DNA from: Nemertoderma westbladi
Lineage: Eukaryota > Xenacoelomorpha > Nemertodermatida > Nemertodermatidae
Direction: 5' to 3'
NCBI GenBank assembly: GCA_032718475.1
Contig: JAUCBJ010008026.1
Coordinates: 1-24,295, forward strand
DNA length: 24,295 nt
The notes under the pieces were generated by a model that was not told the origin of the DNA, did no database searches, and saw only the letters and a list, made by a program, of their open reading frames with translations. A program made the translations under genes and the position numbers. Every line of letters begins with the position of its first letter. The first letter of the stretch is position 1. Positions 9,545-18,540 of the stretch are shown here, one piece after another.

Positions 9545-9868
9545 AAAACAATAAACAGTCACTTTACCAAATGAAGGAAAGGAGCAGGTTACAGAGGCAG
9601 GCCTTTCTAATCAAAACAATAAACGATCATTTAACTAATTGAGGGAAAGGAGCAGGTTACAGAGGCGGGATTTTCTAACCTAAACAATAAACAGTCACTT
9701 TAGCAAATCAGGGAAAGGAGCAGGTTACAGAGACGGGATTTTCTAACCAAAACAATAAACGATAACATTACCAATTGAGAGAAAGGAGCAGGTTACAGAG
9801 GCGGGATTTTCTAACCACAACAATAAACAATCACTTTACCAAATCAGGGAAAGGAGCAGGTTACAGAC
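9545..9868. repeat. 68-bp tandem repeat, about 4.8 copies
   Basis: GGAGCAGGTTACAGA occurs at 9581, 9649, 9717, 9785 and 9853, spaced exactly 68 bp each time. Each unit also contains AACAATAAAC, a TTTACCAA-type stretch and GGCGGGATTTTCTAACC. The fifth unit is cut off after TTACAGA. The array is embedded in the MITE-like element. Confidence 0.95.
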
Positions 9869-10003
9869 CGGTACCGTACTATTCTTCCAACTATTACAAG
9901 TTCTGCAGTTGGTAGATTAAAAGTGGCTACCAGCAGACCGGTATCGTACCAGTTTTCAGACTTTTGAGGGGGGCTAATTTTCCTGAGGGGAGGCATTATT
10001 TCC

Positions 10004-10103
10004 TAAGGAGAAAATGCCCCCCCGGGCTAAATTTCCTAGGAAAAATTGCCCGGGGGGACATAATATCCTAGGAAATAATGCCCCGGGGGGCATATTCCTG
10101 TAT
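10004..10103. repeat. Cluster of palindromic G/C-run blocks, right side of MITE
   Basis: Repeated units GAAAATGCCCCCCCGGG, CCTAGGAAAAATTGCCC, CCTAGGAAATAATGCCCC and GGGGGGCATATTCCTG alternate, each partly self-complementary and complementary to the left palindrome at 9399-9442. A short chance frame across 10014-10220 is not considered coding. Confidence 0.75.
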
Positions 10104-10134
10104 TCTGGGGGGGCTGATTTCCTTGTGACACCGG

Positions 10135-10702
10135 TCAGCATATTTCCAATTCTGCAATTGGGGTGTCGTTTCAGCCTATGGAAGTATTTCTGGGCTTCTG
10201 ATTGGCTGTTCCTTCTATAAGCTCACCTCATTGGCTAACACTCTCCCATAGCCAAAAGATGTGTCGGTTCAGTTCAGCCCAATTGCCAGAAGGGGTGTCG
10301 CTTGGGGAAAATCACTTTTATTACTGTATTACTTGTAAATTGTACCTAGGCCTGCCTACTCCTTCCGTACAGCCGTATTAAACCTGTAAACAGGTAAATC
10401 ACAATTATTTCTGTATTTTGTCATATTCACTATTAAACAGATAAATCACAATTACTTAGTCACATTCACTAATGTCTGGTGTTATTTGTTACCACACTAT
10501 TTGTATTGGGTTTAGTTACTGTAATTAACAAATACTACTGCCATATATAATTATATTATATATTAATTCCGGTTGGAGGATCCGAGGATGGTGTCAATAA
10601 AGGGAAATACTTGTCATTAGTTTATTAGTTTTTGTTTAAGTATGAAGGGAGTTTGAAAGATGTCGTTCGAGGCGAATACATATTAAAATCAAGTTATATT
10701 GG
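10135..10702. other. Non-coding spacer with CCAAT-type motifs and a 47-bp duplication
   Basis: No gene is seen. ATTGGCT occurs twice (10201 and 10231). A GGGGTGTCGTTT/GGGGTGTCGCTT pair flanks an inverted pair (CCTATGG at about 10173, CCATAG at about 10246). At 10389-10475 two imperfect copies of about 47 bp carry AACAGGTAAATCACAATTA / AACAGATAAATCACAATTA. These may be remnants of another small element. Confidence 0.5.
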
Positions 10703-12034
10703 TGTTCGCGCTTTTGAAGACCTTTAGCAGTTTAACCTGCCAAAATTTATATGTCTTTTAGTTAATTAACACACCTTTAGCATACGACAATATTTTATGC
10801 TAATAAACAAAACATTAGCCGAAGCCAGCCCATGCGCGATCATTCACCCGATGGATCTACACCCGGGAGGCTGAATTCGGATGCTTAGATTTTATTATTG
10901 CAGTGTAAGGTTGCAGTGTAAGCTTACTGTATTATTCGATTGATCGCTAATATGTAATTTCTGACAGATATTATTAACTTTCGGGAAATATTAACAGTTC
11001 CTTTAGGACGTGGCGCTCTATCTATTTAAACAGAGCTAGGACTTATACTAAACGCAACGATAAGGCTTATGATTAAAGTATAAGTCGCATTCTTTAGGAA
11101 ATGCTTTGTTACCAGTCACATCACACTCACAATCATGCACACTATTCTGCCGACAGTCAGTATATTTGATCACACATAAAGAGAGCAGTAATTGACTCAC
11201 GTAGTGTCTACTAAATAACATTAGATTCAATACACACCACATTGATATAAATCGCAATTGTTATATATAGCCCGCCTCTCTAACCTGTAGTGTATCAAGA
11301 AAATTGGGAATTTGGGGTGATTTATCCGTATTCTCCAAAGAGCAATATTTCCATCAACAAATAGATACAATTAATAACTGACGGTAAATAGCAGTACAAA
11401 CAATATGATTAGTGCAGTTAAATTAAGTGAGGTAACACCGCCGGTAACAGTTATACTTTCTATAATCTAAGCAGTTTACTAGAGTTCTTCCCAAAAAGCC
11501 GGTGTTTCTGGCTTAGACAGCAATAACAACAAAGTATCAAGTAAGGCAGTAAGACTGAACACTCTCCTTATGATCGGCTGAAAAGCTTGATAGCTAATTT
11601 TCCTATTCCTGATAATTTCCTCAGGCTGGGTGAATGAGGATGTCTGGGTACCGAAATATGTTATGTTAAATTTTATTAAGTAAGTCGATACGTCGACAGG
11701 AAAAATCGCTCTGATTGGCTCAAGCCAAACAAAGAACCATGCATCCAATGGCTGTTTCCATGTCAGCAACCAGCTGTTAGATGTCGTAATATGAATCATC
11801 ACGGCTAAGCTGTGAAAGGTAGTTGGTGCATTACAGGTTTTTTGCCTTACCATGTCCGCCAAAACACGTATATAGCAGAATGACTTTTATGTCCGTTAAA
11901 ACACCTGTAACGGTACCTTGCGGGCGAGGGGAATATATATACAGTTAGAGAACCTTTTTAGAGTATTCCAGCGCCTGGGGGAAACTGGATTGCGAAGCAA
12001 AAGGGGCCAGTTATATCCCACAGAAGCTTTTACA
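10703..12034 (-). repeat. Left (3') LTR, 1332 bp
   Basis: Begins TGTTCGCGCTTTTG and ends AAGCTTTTACA. It aligns along its whole length to 20408-21593 with substitutions and indels. Shared blocks include AGCAGTTTAACCTGCCAAA, ACATTAGCCGAAGCCAG, GCATTCTTTAGGA.ATGC, CGCTCTGATTGG, CAGCTGTTAG and TATGTCCGTTAAAACACC. A block of 44 identical bases lies at 10977-11020. On the minus strand a TATA-like GCTATATATAAC occurs near 11270 and AATAAA near 10891, which would suit promoter and poly(A) functions in the proposed orientation. An open frame at 11479-11862 does not survive in the other LTR and is not considered a gene. Confidence 0.8.
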
Positions 12035-12120
12035 CCGCTCCCAGAAAATGGGATTTAAGTCTATAAAATATACAAAATCACAGTTTCTAAAATATAAAAA
12101 TACTCTAAACAGTTAGTCTT
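12035..12120. other. Junction between decayed ORF and left LTR, possible polypurine tract
   Basis: On the minus strand the bases just before the LTR read TTTTCTGGGAGCGG then TGTAAAAG. The G-rich octamer is the only purine-rich run at either inner LTR edge and supports minus orientation. It is short and includes a C, so the support is weak. Confidence 0.3.
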
Positions 12121-13407
12121 TCATGCGCGGACGGCGTTTACGCAGTTTTTTAAAGCTAGCCAGAGTCTTTTTCTCTTTGGGGCGAGCCACTTTACAAGGA
12201 GGGCTATAACTCCTGGGTGAAGGGTGCAACATGATTGCATCAGAGGGTATAGTATTATGGTCGGTGTATCCGCCAGTCGAAGTGCCGAGTTGATTGACAT
12301 CAACGTCGGGGGAGAGGGTCTAACGGCTTTGAGAGCTCGTTTCAAGACAGCCGCTCTTACGGGTCCTTTACGAGTGGTCTGAATGAGGGCCGTGGGTAGA
12401 CCATAGGCAGTTAGAAACTTCCTTGGTTTAATGGTTCTTTCCAACTCGCGTTCGCGGGCTCGGTACTCGTAAGGCCGTCGATATACTTCCTGTAACTCGA
12501 TATGCGTGATTTCTGTTCGACAGAAGCGAATAGATAAGGATGGAACGCATAAATTCCTTCGTAAGCGCGTCCAGGATAATAGCGATGGCGCGAATCACGA
12601 TGTAAATCAGCGTTCGCTTCCCAAGCTCTAATGTAACGTATTGTGATCATTTCATCTACGCTTTCCAAATCGCGATTAAAAGGGCAATCGAAACTGGCGT
12701 GTCCCTTTAGTGGACAGTGGTGACATTGAGTCATAAATTGAGGGCAAACCGCAAAAATATGCAAATTATTAAATCTGCAATACGCTCAATAAATTTCCAT
12801 CGCCGGTTGTTCGTGGAAATAGGAACAGCGGACGTTTGTGTCCATGGGCGTAACATGGTCTCTCGATGCGCATAACCGACAACGTTGCCGAGAAACATAG
12901 TTGGCATGGCGATAATCGTACGCAGTGAGACACTGTGGACCTTGATACCATTCTAGGATGTAATCGTTGTCGCTGTTCCGAGCGCGATAGGCTGAATCTC
13001 CTCAGATTCTAGGCATATTGGTTCGTGTTCGGCTTCCCAGTCTGTTACGAATAGAATTTTCGTGATCTATTCTCGGTTTATCGTTACGACTCCGCTGGGT
13101 ATGATATTTAAATAGAACCATTTCCCTTTAGGGTGTCTACATCGTCCGTATCATGTAAATCGATAGGATGGCCGGTAGTTAAGAAGTCCATATACGTACC
13201 ATTACGATGCGTATAGCGAGCGGTTAATTTTCGATAGTCCAATTCACGCGTAAGTTGCTCTTGGGACATCGGCGGTTCGATATAACGACCATCGTCCTCC
13301 GTAATAGTCGGATCGGCTTCACCGCGTATCAAGCTATCCACAAACGCTTGTAAAGGTAGAGTATATCGCTCTCTAATACCAAGGTCATCTTCTATTAATT
13401 CCGTCAT
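12121..13407 (-). pseudogene. Decayed ORF set with a CCHC zinc knuckle near the 3' LTR
   Basis: Three overlapping minus-strand frames follow one another. The first (13407-13108, ATG, 99 residues) is acidic and starts MTELIEDDLG. The second can be read from an ATG at 13121, 14 bases before the first ends, down to 12411. It is interrupted by TGA codons at 13004-13002 and 12788-12786. It carries CRLCASRDH upstream and, at 12725-12684, CHHCPLKGHASFDC, an exact CX2CX4HX4C zinc knuckle as in retroelement nucleocapsids. The third frame covers roughly 12500-12121, is basic (RARERELERT, ending KRKRLW...) and shows that the reading continues after a frameshift. A zinc-knuckle protein with an acidic start and basic tail suggests a gag-like or nucleic-acid-binding protein. 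It resembles no family I can name and sits where Pao/BEL elements sometimes carry an extra ORF. The stops and shifts make it a likely pseudogene. Confidence 0.5.
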
Positions 13408-14220
13408 ATCTGCTATCTGAGTTTATTAATATTAGTATGAGTCAATATTTAGGCAAGCGGGCGTCGCTGCCTACTAGTCTTTGACCCCGGACAGTGGGTT
13501 TCTCAGCGCCGATGTACCGTTGTCGCGGTGTTTGCGCCAACATGTAGCAACAGCACGACAACGATAATCGACACAAGTCCCACCACTGTCCGTCCCAAAG
13601 GCTTGAATCCACTTGAGGTTATCTCGGTAGAGTTAGGCTACTTTACAATTGCGATTAGCTACTGTAAACACACTTTAGTAGTATCATTCACCTATAAACG
13701 CACAAATTCCATACAATCATTACTTATTGCACACATGCATGCCATTTGTCCGTTAGTCAGTGTCTTCCAGAATGTCACGTTATTACTATGTATCCTTGGA
13801 TACTAATAGTGCGCTATGTATACTCTTATGCTACGCAATGGGGCAAGCTTTTATTGGTCCTTTAACTTGTTTCTAATTCTAGCGTGGGTGTTGCCATGGT
13901 GACATTATGGAAAACTAGCGGTAGAATTAGGGCAATCCTCATGCATACAGATCTGGGATGTTATTTAATAGTAATTCTTTAATTGTCAATATCCTCTTTA
14001 TGCATGATTTTATAAATTTTATCGGCTATTGACTATATGTTGGAGATTCTCACACTCTAGTACACTCAATATGAATCTCCGCTCCCATGATCTATTAATT
14101 ACTGGAATTTTGGGAATGTTATAAATTGTACAAAATGACAATTTATGAAATTCATTTGAATATGAATTTAAATTTATTCCCGTGAATTTTATTATTTGCT
14201 ATTAAATTGACACAATTTGA
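13408..14220. other. Non-coding, AT-rich, no feature recognised
   Basis: No motif-bearing frame is present. An open stretch on the plus strand at 13528-13806 has no recognisable domain and reads like chance. The interval becomes very AT-rich after 13970. Confidence 0.5.
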
Positions 14221-14479
14221 TTCCAGAGCAGGTCTGGGGACATAGGATCCTTAATTCTATGAAATTTGTCTTTTAAGAGTATCGGTAAGTGCTACGATAT
14301 CTTAATCGACTAGAATTGTTAACGGATCTGAATTTTACAGATTTTAATAAATATTAAATTAATATTTAGGATGGGCACCGATTTATTCCAGAACTTGTCT
14401 GGGGACGTTAACCACTGATTCTAGAATTTGTCTTTCAAGTATATCGGTGGGTGCCACGATATCTTAATCGACTAGAATT
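14221..14479. repeat. Diverged tandem duplication, period about 165 bp
   Basis: TTCCAGAGCAGGTCTGGGGA (14221) pairs with TTCCAGAACTTGTCTGGGGA (14386). Both are followed by GAATTTGTCTTT/GAAATTTGTCTTTT, a TATCGGT.....GC.ACGATATC stretch and CTTAATCGACTAGAATT, ending at 14317 and 14479. The copies differ at many positions, so the duplication is old. It lies in the 3' non-coding part of the large element. Confidence 0.85.
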
Positions 14480-14559
14480 ACAGATGGTCAAAAGATTTAA
14501 CAGCTTTATTTGCGTTTTACGCTACTGTTAGAGGGACATCACGCTACTATATGTATTAT

Positions 14560-14710
14560 TTGTTATAAGGTAGAAGAGCAATATCGCACGAAGCAATGTC
14601 AGTGTGAAGAGGCAAGTCGTTTCCAAGGTCTACCCAGAGCTTGGTTTAGCCGAGACACGAGGATCTGAACTTTGCATTCCTAATACTCTGCCTACCAATA
14701 ATACTTAAAT
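14560..14710 (-). repeat. Possible tRNA-derived SINE remnant
   Basis: On the minus strand GTTCAGATCC (14670-14661) resembles a pol III B box (GTTCGANTCC). Just upstream is GGCAGAGTATTAGG, loosely A-box-like but too close for a normal tRNA. Downstream, TTGGAAACGACTTGCCTCTT is the kind of central block found in some invertebrate tRNA-derived SINEs, as far as I remember them. There is no intact tRNA fold, so this is not a tRNA gene. Confidence 0.3.
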
Positions 14711-15025
14711 ATAGTAGTGGCTTTATTGTACTTTAAGAAGTACTGACATGTCATCTTACTATAGTCTCGCATTTATAATATAATACGGACAGTAAGGAAA
14801 GAGAAAATAATTACTTCTTGCCGTCGCACTAAATATATTGTAAGTAATTAAATACGTAATAAACACTAATATATTGCACTAATTTACTAAATAATCCCTA
14901 AAATAACATTCTACCAAATAAAATTAAAGAAAACGATTATAATAATATTACATAATAATACATACATAAATATAAAATAAAAACAAATATAAAATGATAT
15001 AGTCACACACCCACTCCATATGTTA
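14711..15025. other. AT-rich 3' flank of the gag-protease ORF
   Basis: Extremely AT-rich, with no ORF. In the minus orientation this is where RT, RNase H and integrase would lie in an intact Pao/BEL element if they had been displaced downstream; no trace of them is seen. An imperfect inverted repeat (CTCCATATG ... TTATGGAG, about 15014-15036) spans the ORF stop codon. Confidence 0.55.
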
Positions 15026-18000
15026 TTACGTTATGGAGTCCCTAGATATTTGTCGGATTAGGGAAGTGGTCGTAGGAAGAGTATCTTGCCTTCCATAGTT
15101 TCCGGACAGTTTTTGGTCTCTTTCCAGTAAACATAAACGACCAGCTGGGTGATTGGGTTGTCGTGTTACTTTCTCCGCTCCCTTGGCCTGTCTACTCTCC
15201 GCCGTGGTAAGATGAGGAGGCCATTCATCTTCTTCTTTATTTAGGGAGTCGGGTCCACCTAACCAGCCGGGAGTATCTATCCGTTCTTGAGGAGTCGCTC
15301 CTCTGGAAGCGATGTCGGCTAGATTAATCATCTCGGGGCGATGTCTCCATTGATCTTCATTGGAGTTAATATCGTCATTATCTGAGGAGTATGGTGTTCC
15401 CTCAGTTAGTTCGTCCACTTCACTGCTCTCCACTTCCAAACCATTTATCTGGTATAGTCTTTCTGATGGTAGTCTCTCTTCGAGAGTTCTGCGGGAAGGA
15501 CCAGTAAAGTACCAACCTACTCTAGTTCTTACCGCATAGGTTTGTAGTGGCTGCGGTTGAGCAGGTCGTTTTTCCAATGTCTCGAGCGCCTCATGCGCGT
15601 TTTGGCCGATGAGGATTTGCACTCCAGGATAATCGGTTTGGAATCGAGGTATCTCAAGATGTTGGATGCACTCGTCCTCGTCCCAGTTATAAGGTTCTGC
15701 TTGAGTAGTAGCAAAGTTCTTTATGGCCACCATTTTTACTGACCTTATACCTTGTGTTCCTAACTTATCCTGGGGGGTGGACAACACACCTACATAGTAA
15801 TCTGCCGTTAGGGTAGATTTCCAAACCTGCATAATTCCTGACATATTCAATTTAGTCCGGAACTTGGGTTGTCCAGCAAAGATATCTTCGGCTAGTTCTT
15901 GATTGATGAATGTTCCTGTGCTGCCGGAGTCAAGGAGGGCGTTCACTATGTAGCTTTTGTTAAGACCGTGAACTCTTACTTGAACTACAGGAAATTCTCT
16001 GATTCCTACGTTGGAAGCTGGAGCTTTCCAAGATGGTTGTTTGGCGAAAGTAGTTGGGGGAAACTCATCGTTGATGTCCTTTTCGTAAGTAAGTGCTCGA
16101 TACACTGCGGTATTTATTAGATAACAGGATTCGTTGGCATCGGAGAATTCGTCCGTATAGAATCCTTCCCACTCAGAACTTTGGTCAGTGTCGTTCACAT
16201 CACTGAATTGGACATGTGATTTGGGCTCACTTACCTGACTCGGGCTGTTTCGTTCGAATTCCGTGTGTAACAAGCTATGATGTTTCGCGCCGCACTTAGC
16301 ACACCTTGCGTCAGAGTAACAGGTTCGCCGCTGGTGTCCGCGTCTGAGACAGTTATAACATAACCGCTTATCCCACAGGACTCCACGTCTATCTGCCATG
16401 GATTTCTTTAGGAATTCTGCACACGCACTCAAACGGTGGGGCCCGTCGCACAACGCACATTTTGGTTTGATGTTACTCACCTTAACTTGGTTAACGTTCT
16501 GCACTCTCGTTCTTTCTTCGGGCTTTCTTCCGTGAATTCTCTTAGGAGACGTAGGAGGAGTTGTTGTTACCTGTTCTCTCCTGTCACTGGTTCGAGACTT
16601 GTATTTACTTACGTCTTTATAGGTCTTGTTGTCATAGTAAGATCGTTCGGTGTCTTTCCCGCTGTCCTCTTCTTGAGAAGCTTGGCTTTCGCCGTCGTCA
16701 GTATAACACACTGGTATTATCCTTCTCCTAGAAACGGGTTTCTCACTTACCTTATTTTCCGATGTTTTCTCTCTGGACTGCCTTATGAGTTGTAATTTTA
16801 CTTCACTATCTAAGAAGGACATGAGATCAGCCATGGTAGGGCTTCGGCGTTGTTGTTCATTCATGTACAACACTTTCTTGTCCCAGCGCGTACATACTCC
16901 ACCCTTTGGTAAAGTAGAGACTACGGCTCCAATGACCATGGAACTCTGATATTCATGCGACTTACCTAACCAGTCCAGTTGTCTACAGATCTCTTGAATT
17001 TCATCGGAAAACTCTATAATCCCGCTACTAAGGAAGTGTCGGGGGGCTACTAATTTTGCATACAAATACTTAGCTATGTTATCCTTGTTACCATACCTGA
17101 TGTTTAATGTATCCCAAACTTGTCTTAATCCATCTGGATGTCCAATAAACTTTAACGCCATTAACTTGGGAGGTCCTTCCAAGCACTTGATGAGGAATCT
17201 AAGTTTTTCTCCGTTAGATAGTACAGAGTTCTGTATGCTATCTTTGTAATATTCGTTGAAAGGTAACCATTTCATCTCATCTCCATTGAATTTGACGATC
17301 TCTCCCACTTTGACCGCTTGGCGGGCTTCTGTTCTAGCCATCTGACGCGTAAAGCTTTCTTGGGCCATCGTGTTATTTAATATCGAATTATCGGTATATA
17401 AATTTCTCGGATCATTATCAGGTCTATAGGGAATGTCATTAATAACAGGTCTATAATCACCCTTAATAGGGTTTGCTATAGGAGTTTCTACTTCACTAGC
17501 AGTATAGATGCGTGTAGGCTCCACACCTTGCGCATGTAATACTTCAGACCTAACAGGTTGACACAATGTTACAGGGGGTATTGGTATGCCCTTTTGGATA
17601 TTGACTAATTTGTCGCGTTCTAGTGCGATACTTTGCTGCACTTCTTGCAACTCTGCTCTACCTTCCCTCACTGTTCCCTTAAGTTGGTGGACAGTCTCCT
17701 GCATCTGTCCTAGCAGGAGATTCATCCCCCGCCGTCCCTCCTCTACCCACTCAACCGCCGAAGCGGGAGTCGCCAACATAGTAGCGGGCTGACGCGGGAC
17801 GACGGGAGACAAATTATTGATTTCTCTCTCTGCTATCTGGACAGGGGTATTTGCATGGACTGTTCCACCGGGTACAGGCAGTGTAGTACTATGTAAAGGG
17901 AATTTAGAGTTAAGCTCTGGAAGTACAGGGGTCTCTAACACAGAAGTGACTTTGGGAACGACTCGAGTGCTTATGATAGACCTACGGTGTTGGACTAGCC

Positions 18001-18148
18001 TAGGGTCTGATATTACTACTGGAGGGATGATCTTTCTTACAGTAGGAGGTGAGTTGAACTTCGGTCTCACACGTTCCACACTCCTATCTGGGTCACAGAT
18101 GGTTGTATCTAAGAGACTGTCTGACAGGTTTTGCTTTGTATCAGACAT
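15026..18148 (-). CDS. Pao/BEL retrotransposon Gag-protease polyprotein, RT/RNase H deleted
   Basis: An uninterrupted 1040-residue frame (ATG 18148-18146, TAA 15028-15026). Residues 130-190 look coiled-coil. Residues about 285-455 match the Pao/BEL gag region known as DUF1759 (FNGDEMKWLPFNEYY, FLIKCLEGPP). Two zinc knuckles follow, C564-C567-H571-C576 and C597-C600-H605-C610, with a further CX2C/HH cluster at 616-628. The aspartic protease has ALLDSGSTGTFI with catalytic Asp740, followed by a typical ILIGQN block (845-850) and RVGWYFTGP (876-884). An intact element would then have RT and RNase H. Instead, after an acidic Ser-rich linker (905-932), the frame jumps to the spacer that follows RNase H (NLADIASRG, 942-950, and WLGGPDSL...EWPP, 962-978) and stops before any integrase. 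Gag and protease look complete. The element would need RT and integrase supplied elsewhere, or the protein has been kept for another use. Confidence 0.92.
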   Translation of the reverse strand: MSDTKQNLSDSLLDTTICDPDRSVERVRPKFNSPPTVRKIIPPVVISDPRLVQHRRSIISTRVVPKVTSVLETPVLPELNSKFPLHSTTLPVPGGTVHANTPVQIAEREINNLSPVVPRQPATMLATPASAVEWVEEGRRGMNLLLGQMQETVHQLKGTVREGRAELQEVQQSIALERDKLVNIQKGIPIPPVTLCQPVRSEVLHAQGVEPTRIYTASEVETPIANPIKGDYRPVINDIPYRPDNDPRNLYTDNSILNNTMAQESFTRQMARTEARQAVKVGEIVKFNGDEMKWLPFNEYYKDSIQNSVLSNGEKLRFLIKCLEGPPKLMALKFIGHPDGLRQVWDTLNIRYGNKDNIAKYLYAKLVAPRHFLSSGIIEFSDEIQEICRQLDWLGKSHEYQSSMVIGAVVSTLPKGGVCTRWDKKVLYMNEQQRRSPTMADLMSFLDSEVKLQLIRQSREKTSENKVSEKPVSRRRIIPVCYTDDGESQASQEEDSGKDTERSYYDNKTYKDVSKYKSRTSDRREQVTTTPPTSPKRIHGRKPEERTRVQNVNQVKVSNIKPKCALCDGPHRLSACAEFLKKSMADRRGVLWDKRLCYNCLRRGHQRRTCYSDARCAKCGAKHHSLLHTEFERNSPSQVSEPKSHVQFSDVNDTDQSSEWEGFYTDEFSDANESCYLINTAVYRALTYEKDINDEFPPTTFAKQPSWKAPASNVGIREFPVVQVRVHGLNKSYIVNALLDSGSTGTFINQELAEDIFAGQPKFRTKLNMSGIMQVWKSTLTADYYVGVLSTPQDKLGTQGIRSVKMVAIKNFATTQAEPYNWDEDECIQHLEIPRFQTDYPGVQILIGQNAHEALETLEKRPAQPQPLQTYAVRTRVGWYFTGPSRRTLEERLPSERLYQINGLEVESSEVDELTEGTPYSSDNDDINSNEDQWRHRPEMINLADIASRGATPQERIDTPGWLGGPDSLNKEEDEWPPHLTTAESRQAKGAEKVTRQPNHPAGRLCLLERDQKLSGNYGRQDTLPTTTSLIRQISRDSIT

Positions 18149-18283
18149 GTTTGTTTGTACAGTTGGATGCCTACTGCTGTATTACAGTTAAAGCAAGTCT
18201 AGTAATTCAGTATCAACTGTTAGCCTAGTAATTAATTACCGATATTGTTACTCAGTATAACGTGATATATATATAATATATTA
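18149..18283. other. 5' leader immediately upstream of the gag-protease start
   Basis: Non-coding. On the minus strand it precedes the ATG and would be the end of the element's leader. A plus-strand open stretch crossing 17817-18191 is the complement of the gag frame and is not coding. Confidence 0.5.
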
Positions 18284-18540
18284 GAATACCGGTATGCTTA
18301 TAGTATATATAAGTATTATTACAGACTAGGTTTGTCACAGAATACCGGTATATAATTTCAGCGCAAATATATATAAATATATGATAGGCCTATCGTGAAT
18401 ACCGGTATACAGCTTACACTTATAATGTATATATATAAGTATAATTACAGACTAGAATTAATTACAGAATACCGGTATATAATTTAGCCTAAATTTATAG
18501 AAATAAATACAATAAGCCTATTGTAAATACCGGTATGTCA
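18284..18540. repeat. AT-rich tandem repeat with period about 128 bp
   Basis: GAATACCGGTATATAATTT occurs at about 18340 and 18468, and related GAATACCGGTAT starts lie at about 18284, 18404 and 18522. Between them are TATATATAAGTAT.ATTACAGACTAG and TAGGCCTAT- or AAGCCTATTGT-type segments. This gives about two copies of a roughly 128-bp unit, each with two ACCGGT palindromes. Confidence 0.75.

Larger units (their letters stand above)
9386..10134. mobile_element. MITE-like element with G/C-run terminal inverted repeats
   Basis: The left end reads CCGGTGTAACAGGAAAATAT then GCCCCCCC. The right end (to 10134) reads in reverse complement CCGGTGTCACAAGGAAAT then CAGCCCCCCC, giving imperfect terminal inverted repeats of roughly 25-30 bp. 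Between them are several palindromic blocks alternating CCTAGGAAA with ATGCCCCCC or GGGGGGCAT. A 68-bp tandem array fills the middle. There is no transposase-like ORF, so it would be non-autonomous. A clear target-site duplication is not visible, so the exact ends and superfamily are unsure. Confidence 0.6.

Noticed and set aside
11479-11862. 127-codon minus-strand ORF
   Set aside because: Lies within the left LTR, is not preserved in the right LTR and has no recognisable domain.
13528-13806. 92-codon plus-strand ORF
   Set aside because: No domain, no splice or promoter support, low-complexity hydrophobic composition; probably chance.
14640-14700. tRNA gene on the minus strand
   Set aside because: A B-box-like word is present but no cloverleaf or properly spaced A box; at most a SINE remnant.
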